A DNA stretch of 29,948 nt, from the IMG/VR virus record IMGVR_UViG_3300021437_000066, positions 1 through 29,948 of that record. The stretch is one strand, 5' to 3'. Shown here in pieces: positions 23,079 to 29,948 of this stretch. The notes under the pieces are model-generated. The model did no database searches. It saw nothing but the letters and a program-made list of their open reading frames with translations, and had not been told where the DNA came from. Each line of letters starts with the position of its first letter. Position 1 is the stretch's first letter. This stretch comes from a virus. The translations under genes and the position numbers were made by a program.

Positions 23079-23157
23079 TTACTCTAACTCATTGTTACCG
23101 AAGTAACTATAACTAGACCTACTTCAACCCTACAGAGTAATTATAACGTTTATTAAA
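23077..23157 (+). repeat. 81-bp perfect direct repeat, copy 1 (before uvsY)
   Basis: Identical over 81 bases to 25446-25526. It begins inside the stop codon of the upstream gene and ends 30 bases before uvsY. A further shared stretch, CAAAATAATAAT, follows after an eight- or nine-base divergent gap. It contains AGTTACT paired with AGTAACT (a 7-bp stem, 9 bp in this copy because of flanking bases) enclosing TAAC/GTTA. It also holds the near-duplicate 12-mers AGTAACTATAAC and AGTAATTATAAC. No protein-coding potential was seen. Confidence 0.97.
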
Positions 23158-23187
23158 CTGTACACAAAATAATAATCCAAATAAATT

Positions 23188-23619
23188 ATGACGCTTGATG
23201 AATTGAAACTGATGTGGGAAAAGGACGCCCCAATACCCGATGACTTGGGGGCAGCGGCACTTCAACAGCCGATGTTGCACTCAAAGTATATTGGGTTTGT
23301 TATTGACGCCAAGCTTCGGCTGACGAAAGCGCAGCATGATATTGCTGATCTGCGAGCAACCAAATCAAAGTATTTCCGAGGTGAGATGACTCGGGAAGAG
23401 TTGACTGATCGTGGGTGGCAGCAATGGCAATACAAAACCCTAAAGACTGATATTGAAGGGTTGATTGAGGCCGATTCAGATTATCAGAAACTGGTTGCTC
23501 GCGAGTCGTATCTCAAGTCAACCATATATTTCCTTGAGAGTGTGCTTGGGGCAATCAAAGACCGAGGTTGGGCGACCAAAGCGGGTATTGATTGGGCTAA
23601 GTTCAGGGCAGGCGTATGA
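23188..23619 (+). CDS. uvsY: Recombination mediator UvsY
   Basis: A 143-residue protein, near T4 UvsY (137). 'MTLDELKLMWEKDAPI' at the start, 'LHSKYIGFVIDAKLRLTKAQ', 'RATKSKYFRGEMTREELTDR', then 'LKTDIEGLIEADSDYQKL' and 'YLKSTIYFLESVLGAIKDRG' match the UvsY pattern of a helical oligomer. It loads the UvsX recombinase on gp32-coated single-stranded DNA. No Shine-Dalgarno sequence is present; an AAATA box ends four bases before the ATG. The gene overlaps uvsW by four bases (ATGA), so they form one unit. Confidence 0.92.
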   Translation: MTLDELKLMWEKDAPIPDDLGAAALQQPMLHSKYIGFVIDAKLRLTKAQHDIADLRATKSKYFRGEMTREELTDRGWQQWQYKTLKTDIEGLIEADSDYQKLVARESYLKSTIYFLESVLGAIKDRGWATKAGIDWAKFRAGV

Positions 23620-25112
23620 TTAAAATTGTACCTGGGAACGAGACATTCGTTCGGATTGTCTGCGATGATTGGGGAATCGAGGCTGAGCTGGCAGACTTCT
23701 TTTGTTTCTTTGCTCCAGGGTACAAGTACATGCAGAAGTTTAAAACTGGTATGTTTGATGGAAAGATACGGTTATTCAACAAACAGAGAAAGACCATATA
23801 CAAGGGGTTAGTTGATGAGATCGTCAAATGGGCAAAGAACCGCGATTATCCCATTGAAGTTGATATTACCCTGAAGAACTCAACCGACATTACCCCAGAA
23901 GAGGTGAGGCGGTTTGTTGATTCGCTTGATCTGCGCGGTAAGGGTCAACCGCTTCAGATTCGCGAGTATCAGTACGAGGCAATCCACCGAGCGATCAAAT
24001 ACAACAGACAGTTACTGTTGAGTCCAACTTCAAGTGGTAAGTCGTTGATTCTGTACGCATATTTCCGCTGGCAGTTTGCTCAGGGTCGTCAGTGTACGCT
24101 GATCGTTCCCTCGACTATGTTGGTTGAGCAGATGTTCAGTGACTTTGAAGATTACTCTAGCGCCAATGGGTTTGACGTGGAAGAATCGGTTGGGGTTCTG
24201 TATTCAGGCAAGGAGCGCGTATTTACAAAGCCCCTGATCATTAGTACCTGGCAGTCGTGTGCAGCGATGGTTAAGAACGACCGAAGAGCGTTTGATGCGC
24301 TGAGAAGCCGTACCGAGTGTATTGGGTTTGATGAGGCGCACACCTACAAGGCCGATGTGGTGAAGAGCGTTATGGAGGAGTTTGTTGCAGCCAAGTATCG
24401 TATTGGTACAACAGGTACTATTGACGATGCAAAGATCAATGCGCTGACTCTGACAGGTCTGATGGGCCCAATCTATAAGGTCATCACCACAAAACAGTTG
24501 ATGGACAACGGGCAGATTGTTCGGCTTGAAATCAACGCATTAGTTCTTCAGTATGCTGAGGAAATGCGAAAAGCGTACAAGGGAATGGACTATAAGGAAG
24601 AGGTGAAGTTCCTGGTTGGGTACGCGCCACGAAACCAGTTTATTGCCAAGCTGGCCTCATCGATCAAGGGTAATACGCTGATTCTGTTTAATTACGTGGC
24701 CCACGGTAAGATCATTTCAGATGAGATCGCCAAGGTATCTGATCGAACCGTACACTTTATCCATGGAGGGGTTGAGGTTGAGGAGCGGGAGCGTATCCGG
24801 ATATTGTTGGATACGTCTGAAGATGCAATTGTTGTTGCCACCTCAAGTTTATTCTCAACTGGAACCAATATCCCAAGCCTTGAGAATGTGATATTTGCAA
24901 TCCCAAGCAAATCGACTATCCGTATTCGTCAGTCGATTGGTCGAGGACTTCGACTCAAATCGGGTAAAACCCTATGTCGGCTGTTTGATATTGCCGATGA
25001 CCTTTCGTACAAATCGTACAAAAATACGACCCTAAATCATTTGGAAGAGCGTATTGCGATTTATGATAAGGAGTCGTTTGAATGGACAATGAAGAAGTTA
25101 CCGCTGAGATGA
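23616..25112 (+). CDS. uvsW: RNA-DNA/branched-DNA helicase UvsW
   Basis: A 498-residue superfamily 2 helicase, the length of T4 UvsW (about 502). The N-terminal 90 residues form the UvsW-specific domain ('FAPGYKYMQKFKTGMFDGKI'). Walker A is 'LLSPTSSGKSLI' (GKS 141-143), motif II is DEAH (239-242) in 'IGFDEAHTYK', motif III is TGT (266-268) and motif VI is 'RQSIGRGLRLKSGK' (about 438-451). UvsW unwinds R-loops and branch-migrates recombination junctions, helping the switch from origin- to recombination-dependent replication. It overlaps uvsY by ATGA and the following small gene by 31 bases. Confidence 0.95.
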   Translation: MIKIVPGNETFVRIVCDDWGIEAELADFFCFFAPGYKYMQKFKTGMFDGKIRLFNKQRKTIYKGLVDEIVKWAKNRDYPIEVDITLKNSTDITPEEVRRFVDSLDLRGKGQPLQIREYQYEAIHRAIKYNRQLLLSPTSSGKSLILYAYFRWQFAQGRQCTLIVPSTMLVEQMFSDFEDYSSANGFDVEESVGVLYSGKERVFTKPLIISTWQSCAAMVKNDRRAFDALRSRTECIGFDEAHTYKADVVKSVMEEFVAAKYRIGTTGTIDDAKINALTLTGLMGPIYKVITTKQLMDNGQIVRLEINALVLQYAEEMRKAYKGMDYKEEVKFLVGYAPRNQFIAKLASSIKGNTLILFNYVAHGKIISDEIAKVSDRTVHFIHGGVEVEERERIRILLDTSEDAIVVATSSLFSTGTNIPSLENVIFAIPSKSTIRIRQSIGRGLRLKSGKTLCRLFDIADDLSYKSYKNTTLNHLEERIAIYDKESFEWTMKKLPLR

Positions 25113-25444
25113 ACCAATCAAACGTTAATGAGGTTCTGTACGCGGTCAAGCTAACTTCTGGTGAAGAGCTTATGGTGGTATTGGTTGATATTACCGAAGA
25201 AGGAATTGAGATAGAAGACCCGATTCTCGTTTCTAAATACCCGGTAATGACTGGAAGCGGTATCAGCGAAGCCGTTGTTATGTCAGCTTGGATGGCTTTA
25301 TCGTCAACTTCAAACTTCTTTCTTGATAGTATGAATGTTATGACTATTCAACCGCTTCACCCTGACTTGTATGATTCTTATCTCGAGAAGATAGGCTTCA
25401 AAGATAAACCCTTCTTTGTTGATACTTCGGTATCAATCCACTAG
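25082..25444 (+). CDS. Small conserved-type protein after uvsW (possible Sm-like fold)
   Basis: A 120-residue protein starting inside the end of uvsW. The AAGGAG eight bases before ATG 25082 supports that start over ATG 25109. The core 'LYAVKLTSGEELMVVLVDIT' and 'EGIEIEDPILVSKYP' resembles the Sm/LSm-like strand pattern (ligand-binding 'L.(S/T)GE.L' and then 'I.I.DP'). I have seen similar small phage proteins near recombination genes. The C-terminal half is less regular, with 'FLDSMNVMTIQPLHPDLYDS'. A nucleic-acid-binding role is plausible but not shown. Its stop codon is two bases before the second 81-bp repeat. Confidence 0.7.
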   Translation: MDNEEVTAEMNQSNVNEVLYAVKLTSGEELMVVLVDITEEGIEIEDPILVSKYPVMTGSGISEAVVMSAWMALSSTSNFFLDSMNVMTIQPLHPDLYDSYLEKIGFKDKPFFVDTSVSIH

Positions 25445-25445
25445 A

Positions 25446-25526
25446 AGTTACTCTAACTCATTGTTACCGAAGTAACTATAACTAGACCTACTTCAACCCT
25501 ACAGAGTAATTATAACGTTTATTAAA
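25446..25526 (+). repeat. 81-bp perfect direct repeat, copy 2 (before gene 55)
   Basis: Identical to 23077-23157 and again placed immediately after an upstream stop codon. Together the copies bracket uvsY, uvsW and the small gene. In this copy the downstream CAAAATAATAAT leads directly into a strong TTGACA promoter element, which copy 1 lacks. Confidence 0.97.
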
Positions 25527-25544
25527 TCTATTGCAAAATAATAA

Positions 25545-25574
25545 TTGACATTATTTTGATATTTTGATTATGAT
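25545..25574 (+). promoter_or_regulatory. Sigma70-type promoter for gene 55
   Basis: A perfect -35 TTGACA (25545-25550), an 18-bp spacer and a -10 TATGAT (25569-25574, five of six). The expected start is near 25581, only about eight bases before the gene 55 ATG, leaving a very short leader. It makes sense for the late sigma factor to be read by unmodified host polymerase before late transcription begins. Confidence 0.75.
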
Positions 25575-25588
25575 TTTAAAATTAGTGT

Positions 25589-26128
25589 ATGAACGCACTA
25601 ACTGAAAACAAACCCCGAGCCCACTATGTGGATAATGCAAAGTTTTACGAGGCGCTGGTCCAGTACCGAGCGGCTTGTGAGGCGCATGAGGGTTGGCCTG
25701 AAACGTATCCACAAGTCCCAAACTTTATTGGGGAAAGTATCGTGGCAATCGCAACCAACCTCGCGTACCGTCCTAACTTTAACGGGTACTCGTGGCGCGA
25801 TGAAATGATTGGCGATGCAATTGAGAATTGCCTTCGCTACGTCAAGTCATTTGATATTGACAACTACAAAAACCCTCACGCTTACTTTACCCAGTGCTGC
25901 TGGTATAAGTTCATCGAGCGAATCAAGCTCGAGAACAAACAATCAAAGATCAAGCGGTCGATGGTACGCTACGCAGGGTTTGATACCTTTGCTCTGCAGG
26001 CACATGATGAGACTGGGGAGTTCACAATCAATATGAGCGAGTATCTGGATGCGCTGGGTGAGGACGATACCCCTCTGCCAAAGCCCGTTGAGATTGTCCC
26101 AGGTCCACTTGAGGGGTTCTTTGAGTGA
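25589..26128 (+). CDS. 55: Late-transcription sigma factor gp55
   Basis: A 179-residue protein, close to T4 gp55 (185). 'NFNGYSWRDEMIGDAIENCL' followed by 'VKSFDIDNYKNPHAYFTQCC' is the gp55/sigma region 2-like core (T4 has [20 protein letters not shown] and KYKNPHAYITQACF). The C terminus 'PGPLEGFFE' corresponds to the sliding-clamp-binding tail of T4 gp55 (SLDFLYE). It recruits host RNA polymerase to TATAAATA boxes, with gp33 and the clamp as coactivators. No Shine-Dalgarno sequence is visible. It overlaps gene 47 by ATGA. Confidence 0.93.
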   Translation: MNALTENKPRAHYVDNAKFYEALVQYRAACEAHEGWPETYPQVPNFIGESIVAIATNLAYRPNFNGYSWRDEMIGDAIENCLRYVKSFDIDNYKNPHAYFTQCCWYKFIERIKLENKQSKIKRSMVRYAGFDTFALQAHDETGEFTINMSEYLDALGEDDTPLPKPVEIVPGPLEGFFE

Positions 26129-27171
26129 AGTTCGCAATTCTCGGGGATACACATTTGGGGGCCAGGTCGGCCTCCTCTCACTTTTCCAAACACTTTAACC
26201 GTTTCTTCACTGAGGTATTCTACCCGCACCTGATCAAGAACGGTATTCAAGAAGTTATCCAGTTGGGGGATTTCTTTGATGATCGAACCAAACTGAGCGT
26301 AAAGGCGTATAATGAGTGTAAGGCGGCTTGGTTACAGCCGCTGGCCACTAACGGTATCCATATGCATATCTTGGTTGGGAATCATGACTCCCTCCACAAG
26401 AACTCAATCAAGGTCAATACGCCTGAGCTGATCCTCCAACAGGAATTTCGCGATTCTGTGACAATTTACTCGCGCCCAGCGGTACTTGATCTGGGCGGCA
26501 CAACGATCTCGATGATCCCCTGGATATGTGACGATAACCGAGAAGCGGTATTCAAGTTCTTCCAGAATAACCGAACTGATCTGTGCTGCGGCCACTTTGA
26601 AATTGATGGGTTTGATATGCAGCGGGGCGTTCCCGGTCATGGGGGTCTACCTCGGGATATCTTTGACAAATTCGAGGCAACCTTCAGCGGTCACTATCAT
26701 ACCCAGTCGTACGATGAGCTTACCCGTATCCGGTATGTGGGAACTCCGTATGAGATAACCTTTGCTGACGCCAACGACCCTCGAGGATTTCATGTATTTG
26801 ATACCGAAACCCGTTCGGTCGAGTTTATTGCAAACCCGTTCACAATGTTTGAGCGCGTTGTGTATAATGAGGGTTGGTCAGGCGATGCCGGTTCAATGGT
26901 AGGGAAGATTGTGAAGTTGGTGGTTGAGAAGAAATCTGACCTGTACCAGTTTGATCGGTTTGTAGACAGTCTCAAGTTGGCAGGCACATACGAGCTACAG
27001 ATTATTGAGAACTTCGCAGACATTGCAAACGCTGAAATTGAGGGCGAGGTGAAACTCGAGGATTCTCAGGCTATAATTGAGAACTATATTGACGGGCTGA
27101 CGACCGCAGTGGACAAGCAGCGCCTCAAGGAATATGTTCAAGGCCTGTATCTGGAGGCGATTGCAAAATGA
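26125..27171 (+). CDS. 47: Recombination nuclease subunit gp47 (SbcD/Mre11-like)
   Basis: A 348-residue protein (T4 gp47 about 339). All Mre11-type metallophosphoesterase motifs are visible: 'ILGDTHLG' (D8, H10), 'LGDFFDDR' (D49), 'LVGNHDSL' (N86, H87), 'CCGHFEIDG' (H156) and 'SGHYHTQS' (H189, H191). With gp46 it resects DNA ends to expose single strands for UvsX. It overlaps both flanking genes by ATGA, indicating a 55-47-46 translational chain. Confidence 0.95.
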   Translation: MKFAILGDTHLGARSASSHFSKHFNRFFTEVFYPHLIKNGIQEVIQLGDFFDDRTKLSVKAYNECKAAWLQPLATNGIHMHILVGNHDSLHKNSIKVNTPELILQQEFRDSVTIYSRPAVLDLGGTTISMIPWICDDNREAVFKFFQNNRTDLCCGHFEIDGFDMQRGVPGHGGLPRDIFDKFEATFSGHYHTQSYDELTRIRYVGTPYEITFADANDPRGFHVFDTETRSVEFIANPFTMFERVVYNEGWSGDAGSMVGKIVKLVVEKKSDLYQFDRFVDSLKLAGTYELQIIENFADIANAEIEGEVKLEDSQAIIENYIDGLTTAVDKQRLKEYVQGLYLEAIAK

Positions 27172-28880
27172 TTCTGATCAAACAACTGAGGTTTCGAAAC
27201 TTCCTCTCATATGGGAATACTCAGACCACGTTCCAACTGAATAGGAGTCGCCGTACCCTGATCAAGGGGAAGAACGGCTCAGGTAAGTCGTCCATTGTGT
27301 TGGATACCCTGATGTATGCGCTGTACGATAAACCATACCGAGCAGTGAACAAGGCGCAAATGATCAACTCGATCAATAAGCGCGATATGACTGTGGAGGT
27401 GGACTTTTCAGTCGACGGGGTCAACTACTCGGTTCATCGGGGTATGAAGCCCTCGGTATTCGATATTTTCTGTGAGGGGCAACTGGTTGAACAGGACGCA
27501 GCCAAGCGGGATTATCAGGCGTTTTTGGAAACTCAAATCCTCAAGGTATCTGAGAAAACCTTTAAGCAGATTGCGGTGTTGGGGTCAGCCTCATACGTGC
27601 CGTTCATGCAACTTACTGCTGCGCAACGGAGGGAGTTGATCGAGTCGATTCTTGATATTGAAGTGTTCAGTCATATGAACGCGGTTCTGAAGGATAGGGT
27701 TGCTGCCACCAAAGAAGAAACCAAACGGGTGACCAATGAGGTGGCAATCAAGAAAAGCGAGGCGGTTGCTCAACAGAAATTGCTGGCGTATATGAAAACC
27801 AATACTGAGCAGAGGGTTGCTGAGTACGAGCAACAGAAGGTTGAGCTGAATGGGCAGTTACAGGCTCTGGTTGAATCTGAGGCTCCACTTCGACTTGAGT
27901 TGGATCAGCTACAGGCGACCAAGCTGGAATTTGACTCCAAGCGGTACGAGTCCCTCTGTCTTGAATTGAGTTCAGCTGAGCGAGAAGTTGCCAACATCAA
28001 CAAACGTCTAAAGTCGATTGGGTCAATTGATGAGTGCCCAACCTGCCTTCAGAAAGTAACCGCTGATCACGTTCACTCGGTTGGGGCTGAACTGAATATG
28101 TCAAAGGCCGTTCTACAAACTTCGATTGACGAGTACAAAGTACAGGTTTCTCAACAGAACGAGTTGAAGGATGCAGCGTATGCGCACCTTGAGGAAATCT
28201 CAACGTTGACTTCAAGGGTATCAAAGAACGCAACAGATCAGGCAACCTTGTTACGTCAGATCGGATCAATCGACGCCTCAATCAAGTCAGTACTGTCAAA
28301 CACGACCGACGTTAGCGCTGAGCAGGAACGGCTCAAAGAAATCGGCGCCGAGGCGTTGCGACTCATCGAGCGCCAGCGGGATTTGTCTGAAGAGAAGCAC
28401 CTACAGGATGTGGCAATTCAACTGCTCAAGGACAGTGGGATCAAAACTGCTATTGTGAGGGAATACCTGCCAGTACTGAATCAACTGATCAACAAGTATC
28501 TGGCTGCGTTTAACTTCTTTGTAGACTTTACCCTGGACGAGAACTTTGATGAGATTCTCAAGTCCCGAGGGCGCGATACGTTCTCGTACAGTAGTTTTTC
28601 AGAGGGCGAGAAGCGCAAAATTGATACCAGTATTCTGTTGGCATTTCGTCAGCTGGCAGCAATGAAGAACTCAGCCAAAACTAACGTGTTGATCTTTGAT
28701 GAGATTCTTGATGGCAACCTTGACCTGGCGAGCCGAGAGGCGTTTAATGAGATCGTTGGACAGATTGGCGATGCAAATGTGTTTGTGATTAGTCACGCTG
28801 ACGCGTCGACCGACCACTACGACGATGTGATTTTGGTTGAGAAGCGCGGAGACTTCAGCGAATACGATTTCCAAAACTAG
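27168..28880 (+). CDS. 46: Recombination ATPase subunit gp46 (SbcC/Rad50-like)
   Basis: A 570-residue protein (T4 gp46 is 560). Walker A is 'IKGKNGSGKSSI' (34-41). A coiled-coil region (about 165-420) holds the zinc-hook 'DECPTCLQKV' (C287, C290). The ABC signature is 'YSSFSEGEKRK' (about 471-481) and Walker B is 'NVLIFDEILDGNLD' (E509). It powers and holds together the gp46/47 end-resection complex needed for recombination-dependent replication. The first residues overlap gene 47 by ATGA. Confidence 0.96.
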   Translation: MILIKQLRFRNFLSYGNTQTTFQLNRSRRTLIKGKNGSGKSSIVLDTLMYALYDKPYRAVNKAQMINSINKRDMTVEVDFSVDGVNYSVHRGMKPSVFDIFCEGQLVEQDAAKRDYQAFLETQILKVSEKTFKQIAVLGSASYVPFMQLTAAQRRELIESILDIEVFSHMNAVLKDRVAATKEETKRVTNEVAIKKSEAVAQQKLLAYMKTNTEQRVAEYEQQKVELNGQLQALVESEAPLRLELDQLQATKLEFDSKRYESLCLELSSAEREVANINKRLKSIGSIDECPTCLQKVTADHVHSVGAELNMSKAVLQTSIDEYKVQVSQQNELKDAAYAHLEEISTLTSRVSKNATDQATLLRQIGSIDASIKSVLSNTTDVSAEQERLKEIGAEALRLIERQRDLSEEKHLQDVAIQLLKDSGIKTAIVREYLPVLNQLINKYLAAFNFFVDFTLDENFDEILKSRGRDTFSYSSFSEGEKRKIDTSILLAFRQLAAMKNSAKTNVLIFDEILDGNLDLASREAFNEIVGQIGDANVFVISHADASTDHYDDVILVEKRGDFSEYDFQN

Positions 28881-29018
28881 AGGAAACGAAATTCAGAAAA
28901 CGACCTCCGCAAACCCAATAGAGGCGCGGCCTAGCGGACCAAGTTTTCTTAAAACTCGTTTAAATTGACGTTTTAGTGGTTTTCATTGATTTTGTGTAGG
29001 GCGGTGTTATTTCGCATA
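28881..29018 (+). other. Non-coding gap between gene 46 and the terminator
   Basis: About 140 bases after gene 46 with no open frame of note. It contains a small AGTTTT/AAAACT inverted repeat near 28942 and a TTGACG hexamer (28965-28970) without a convincing -10 at 17-18 bp. I see no clear functional element. Confidence 0.4.
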
Positions 29019-29060
29019 AAAACGGAGTTAATCTTGACGGATTTAACTCCGTTTTACTTT
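29019..29060 (+). terminator. Strong rho-independent terminator downstream of gene 46
   Basis: A perfect 13-bp stem AAAACGGAGTTAA/TTAACTCCGTTTT (29019-29031 and 29043-29055) with an 11-base loop and a T-rich tail. It closes the 55-47-46 transcript. The stem is A/T-flanked and symmetric, so it might also work in reverse. Confidence 0.92.
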
Positions 29061-29081
29061 TATTGATCCCTCCGTTATAAT
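29053..29081 (+). promoter_or_regulatory. Sigma70-like promoter for the small-gene cluster
   Basis: -10 TATAAT (29076-29081), spacer 17, -35 TTTACT (29053-29058, four of six). The -35 overlaps the terminator tail. It leads to the gene at 29112, whose CGGAGAAAATC-ATG supplies a good Shine-Dalgarno sequence. Confidence 0.6.
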
Positions 29082-29111
29082 TACCCTATCGTAACGTAAT
29101 CGGAGAAAATC

Positions 29112-29336
29112 ATGAATGGATCGCAACTCAAACAATTCCTGAAAGATGAACCTTGCATCAAGGAAATCTATGAATTGCCTTCAAGCGTTGTGATTGAACG
29201 ATTTGTGGGTTCTAAGGTGACTGTTACTTGGAAGGATGCTGACCTGTATCTCGTCGAAACCTATGTCAAAGGTCGTCATAAAATTTTCAATGTTAGCGGC
29301 TCTGATCTGAAATACGGCATTGCTTCTTTGGGTTGA
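29112..29336 (+). CDS. Hypothetical small protein
   Basis: A 74-residue protein with a GGAG Shine-Dalgarno sequence at proper spacing and its own promoter. It contains 'CIKEIYELPSSVVIERFVGS', 'KVTVTWKDADLYLVETYVKG' and 'RHKIFNVSGSDLKYGIASLG', suggesting a small beta-rich domain. No transmembrane segment or enzyme motif is visible. It is first in a run of short overlapping genes typical of early phage host-takeover clusters. The family is not recognised. Confidence 0.75.
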   Translation: MNGSQLKQFLKDEPCIKEIYELPSSVVIERFVGSKVTVTWKDADLYLVETYVKGRHKIFNVSGSDLKYGIASLG

Positions 29337-29338
29337 AC

Positions 29339-29710
29339 ATGTCTGAACTTGAACATTATCTTACGCAGTTTGTATCCGAGAATAACAGCAGGGTTCTGAG
29401 CTACATTGATCGCGTTCTATGGGATCGCGTTTGCCATCTAGAGTCTCACGAATTCGTTAAGCCATTGATTAACAATCCCCAATATCAGTATAATTGCAGT
29501 GCAGTAATTGGAATCCTTGAGGGTCATTTGGGTCAATGGATGTTCCGGCGTATATTGGCCGCTGACGTGATTCATGGCGATGCAATGGAAATTTTGAATT
29601 TACCATTCGACGCAGTAAAATTCATGATGATCAGCGGTCATCCGACTGCTGCACTTTGCTTTGAATTCATGAAGATGCGTGAATCTATTTTGAAGGGCGA
29701 AATGAAATGA
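29339..29710 (+). CDS. Hypothetical protein
   Basis: A 123-residue protein. I chose ATG 29339 ('MSELEHYL'), two bases after the previous stop; a TTG overlapping that stop at 29333 is less likely. The protein seems helical ('NNSRVLSYIDRVLWDRVCHL', 'AVIGILEGHLGQWMFRRILA') and has no recognisable motif. It overlaps the next small gene by ATGA. Confidence 0.7.
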   Translation: MSELEHYLTQFVSENNSRVLSYIDRVLWDRVCHLESHEFVKPLINNPQYQYNCSAVIGILEGHLGQWMFRRILAADVIHGDAMEILNLPFDAVKFMMISGHPTAALCFEFMKMRESILKGEMK

Positions 29711-29883
29711 TTTCTGAGACTCTGCTTGCGCGTTACCAATTCAGCGCCGAATTCAATAAGCTGGTTAGGTTCTTCAATAATCTTGAGAAATCTCTTGAAT
29801 ATCCAAACTCAGAAGGCTATTCAGAACAAGTCAGCCGACTTCAAAAGGCTGAAACAGACTTATTCCTTTGGGGTAAACTATGA
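29707..29883 (+). CDS. Hypothetical small protein, 58 aa
   Basis: ATG at 29707 in ATGA overlap with the preceding gene, stop at 29881-29883. The product starts 'MISETLLARYQFSAEFNKLV' and ends 'ETDLFLWGKL'. It is mostly helical, charged and soluble. The tight ATGA joints on both sides support it as a real gene despite its size. The function is unknown. Confidence 0.7.
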   Translation: MISETLLARYQFSAEFNKLVRFFNNLEKSLEYPNSEGYSEQVSRLQKAETDLFLWGKL

Positions 29884-29948
29884 AAACGATCATTCATGTC
29901 AACCAACACGTTATCAAGTCGAATGCAAAGACTGGTTCAAATGATCCG
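29880..29948 (+). CDS. Partial hypothetical gene running off the window
   Basis: ATG at 29880 overlaps the previous stop (ATGA). The frame stays open to the window end, giving 'MKTIIHVNQHVIKSNAKTGS' and then NDP. This resembles the start of a small hypothetical protein common in phages (an M-K-x-I-I-H-V-N-Q-H opening), as I remember it. Only the first 23 codons are visible. Confidence 0.65.
   Translation, partial: MKTIIHVNQHVIKSNAKTGSNDP

Noticed and set aside
28965-28970. TTGACG as a -35 element in the gap after gene 46.
   Set aside because: No acceptable -10 is found at 16-18 bp downstream, and a strong terminator follows.
29726-29944. 72-codon plus-strand frame at the right end.
   Set aside because: It is out of frame with two small genes joined by ATGA overlaps (29707-29883 and 29880 onward), which explain the region better.

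Overview
The window is a piece of the virion-structure and recombination region of a T4-like contractile-tailed bacteriophage. The gene order 13-14-15-17-18-19-20-(core proteins)-21-22-23 is the T4 neck, packaging, sheath, tube, portal, prohead and capsid order. It is followed by uvsY, uvsW, 55, 47 and 46. All credible genes lie on the + strand, are tightly packed and often share ATGA/TGATG stop-start overlaps. No tRNA, CRISPR array or bacterial housekeeping gene was seen. The sequence does not fix the host. The low protein similarity to T4 that I judge by eye suggests a distant T-even relative rather than a close coliphage.

Layout. (1) 1-4406: host-recognition tail genes, comprising a partial baseplate/BppU-like protein, two fibre-type proteins and a large modular tailspike with a predicted beta-helix. 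(2) 4408-5585: a permuted NlpC/P60-like hydrolase, a multi-pass membrane protein and a membrane-anchored coiled-coil protein, possibly a lysis or host-interface set. (3) 5585-9807: neck genes 13, 14, 15 and the large terminase 17, which is interrupted by a complete mini-intein. No small terminase (16) is present. (4) 9869-18006: sheath, tube, portal, core proteins, prohead protease, scaffold and major capsid protein. (5) 18010-21993: an accessory island of selfish DNA. It holds an HNH homing endonuclease between duplicated terminators, then a Vsr-like homing endonuclease gene split by a TnpB gene whose 3' end has the hairpins expected of an omega-RNA. (6) 22024-23078: a 2H phosphoesterase resembling anti-CBASS Acb1, coupled to a second tail-tube-family protein. 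(7) 23188-28880: uvsY, uvsW, a small unknown, late sigma factor 55, and the SbcD/SbcC homologues 47 and 46. The units uvsY-uvsW and 55-47-46 are each headed by an identical 81-bp repeat. (8) 28881-29948: a terminator, a sigma70-like promoter and small early-type genes.

How the parts work together. Gene 55 sigma factor should drive late transcription from TAAATA boxes, which are visible upstream of 18, 22, the HNH gene and tnpB. UvsY, UvsW, 46 and 47 make and process the recombination intermediates on which T4-type replication depends. The same recombination would spread the homing endonucleases and TnpB between co-infecting phages.

Most notable: the TnpB-split homing endonuclease with its predicted guide RNA, the 81-bp perfect repeats with mutually exclusive RNA pairings, the terminase mini-intein, the Acb1-like gene, and a TAAATA box placed exactly 4 nt before three start codons that lack a Shine-Dalgarno sequence.
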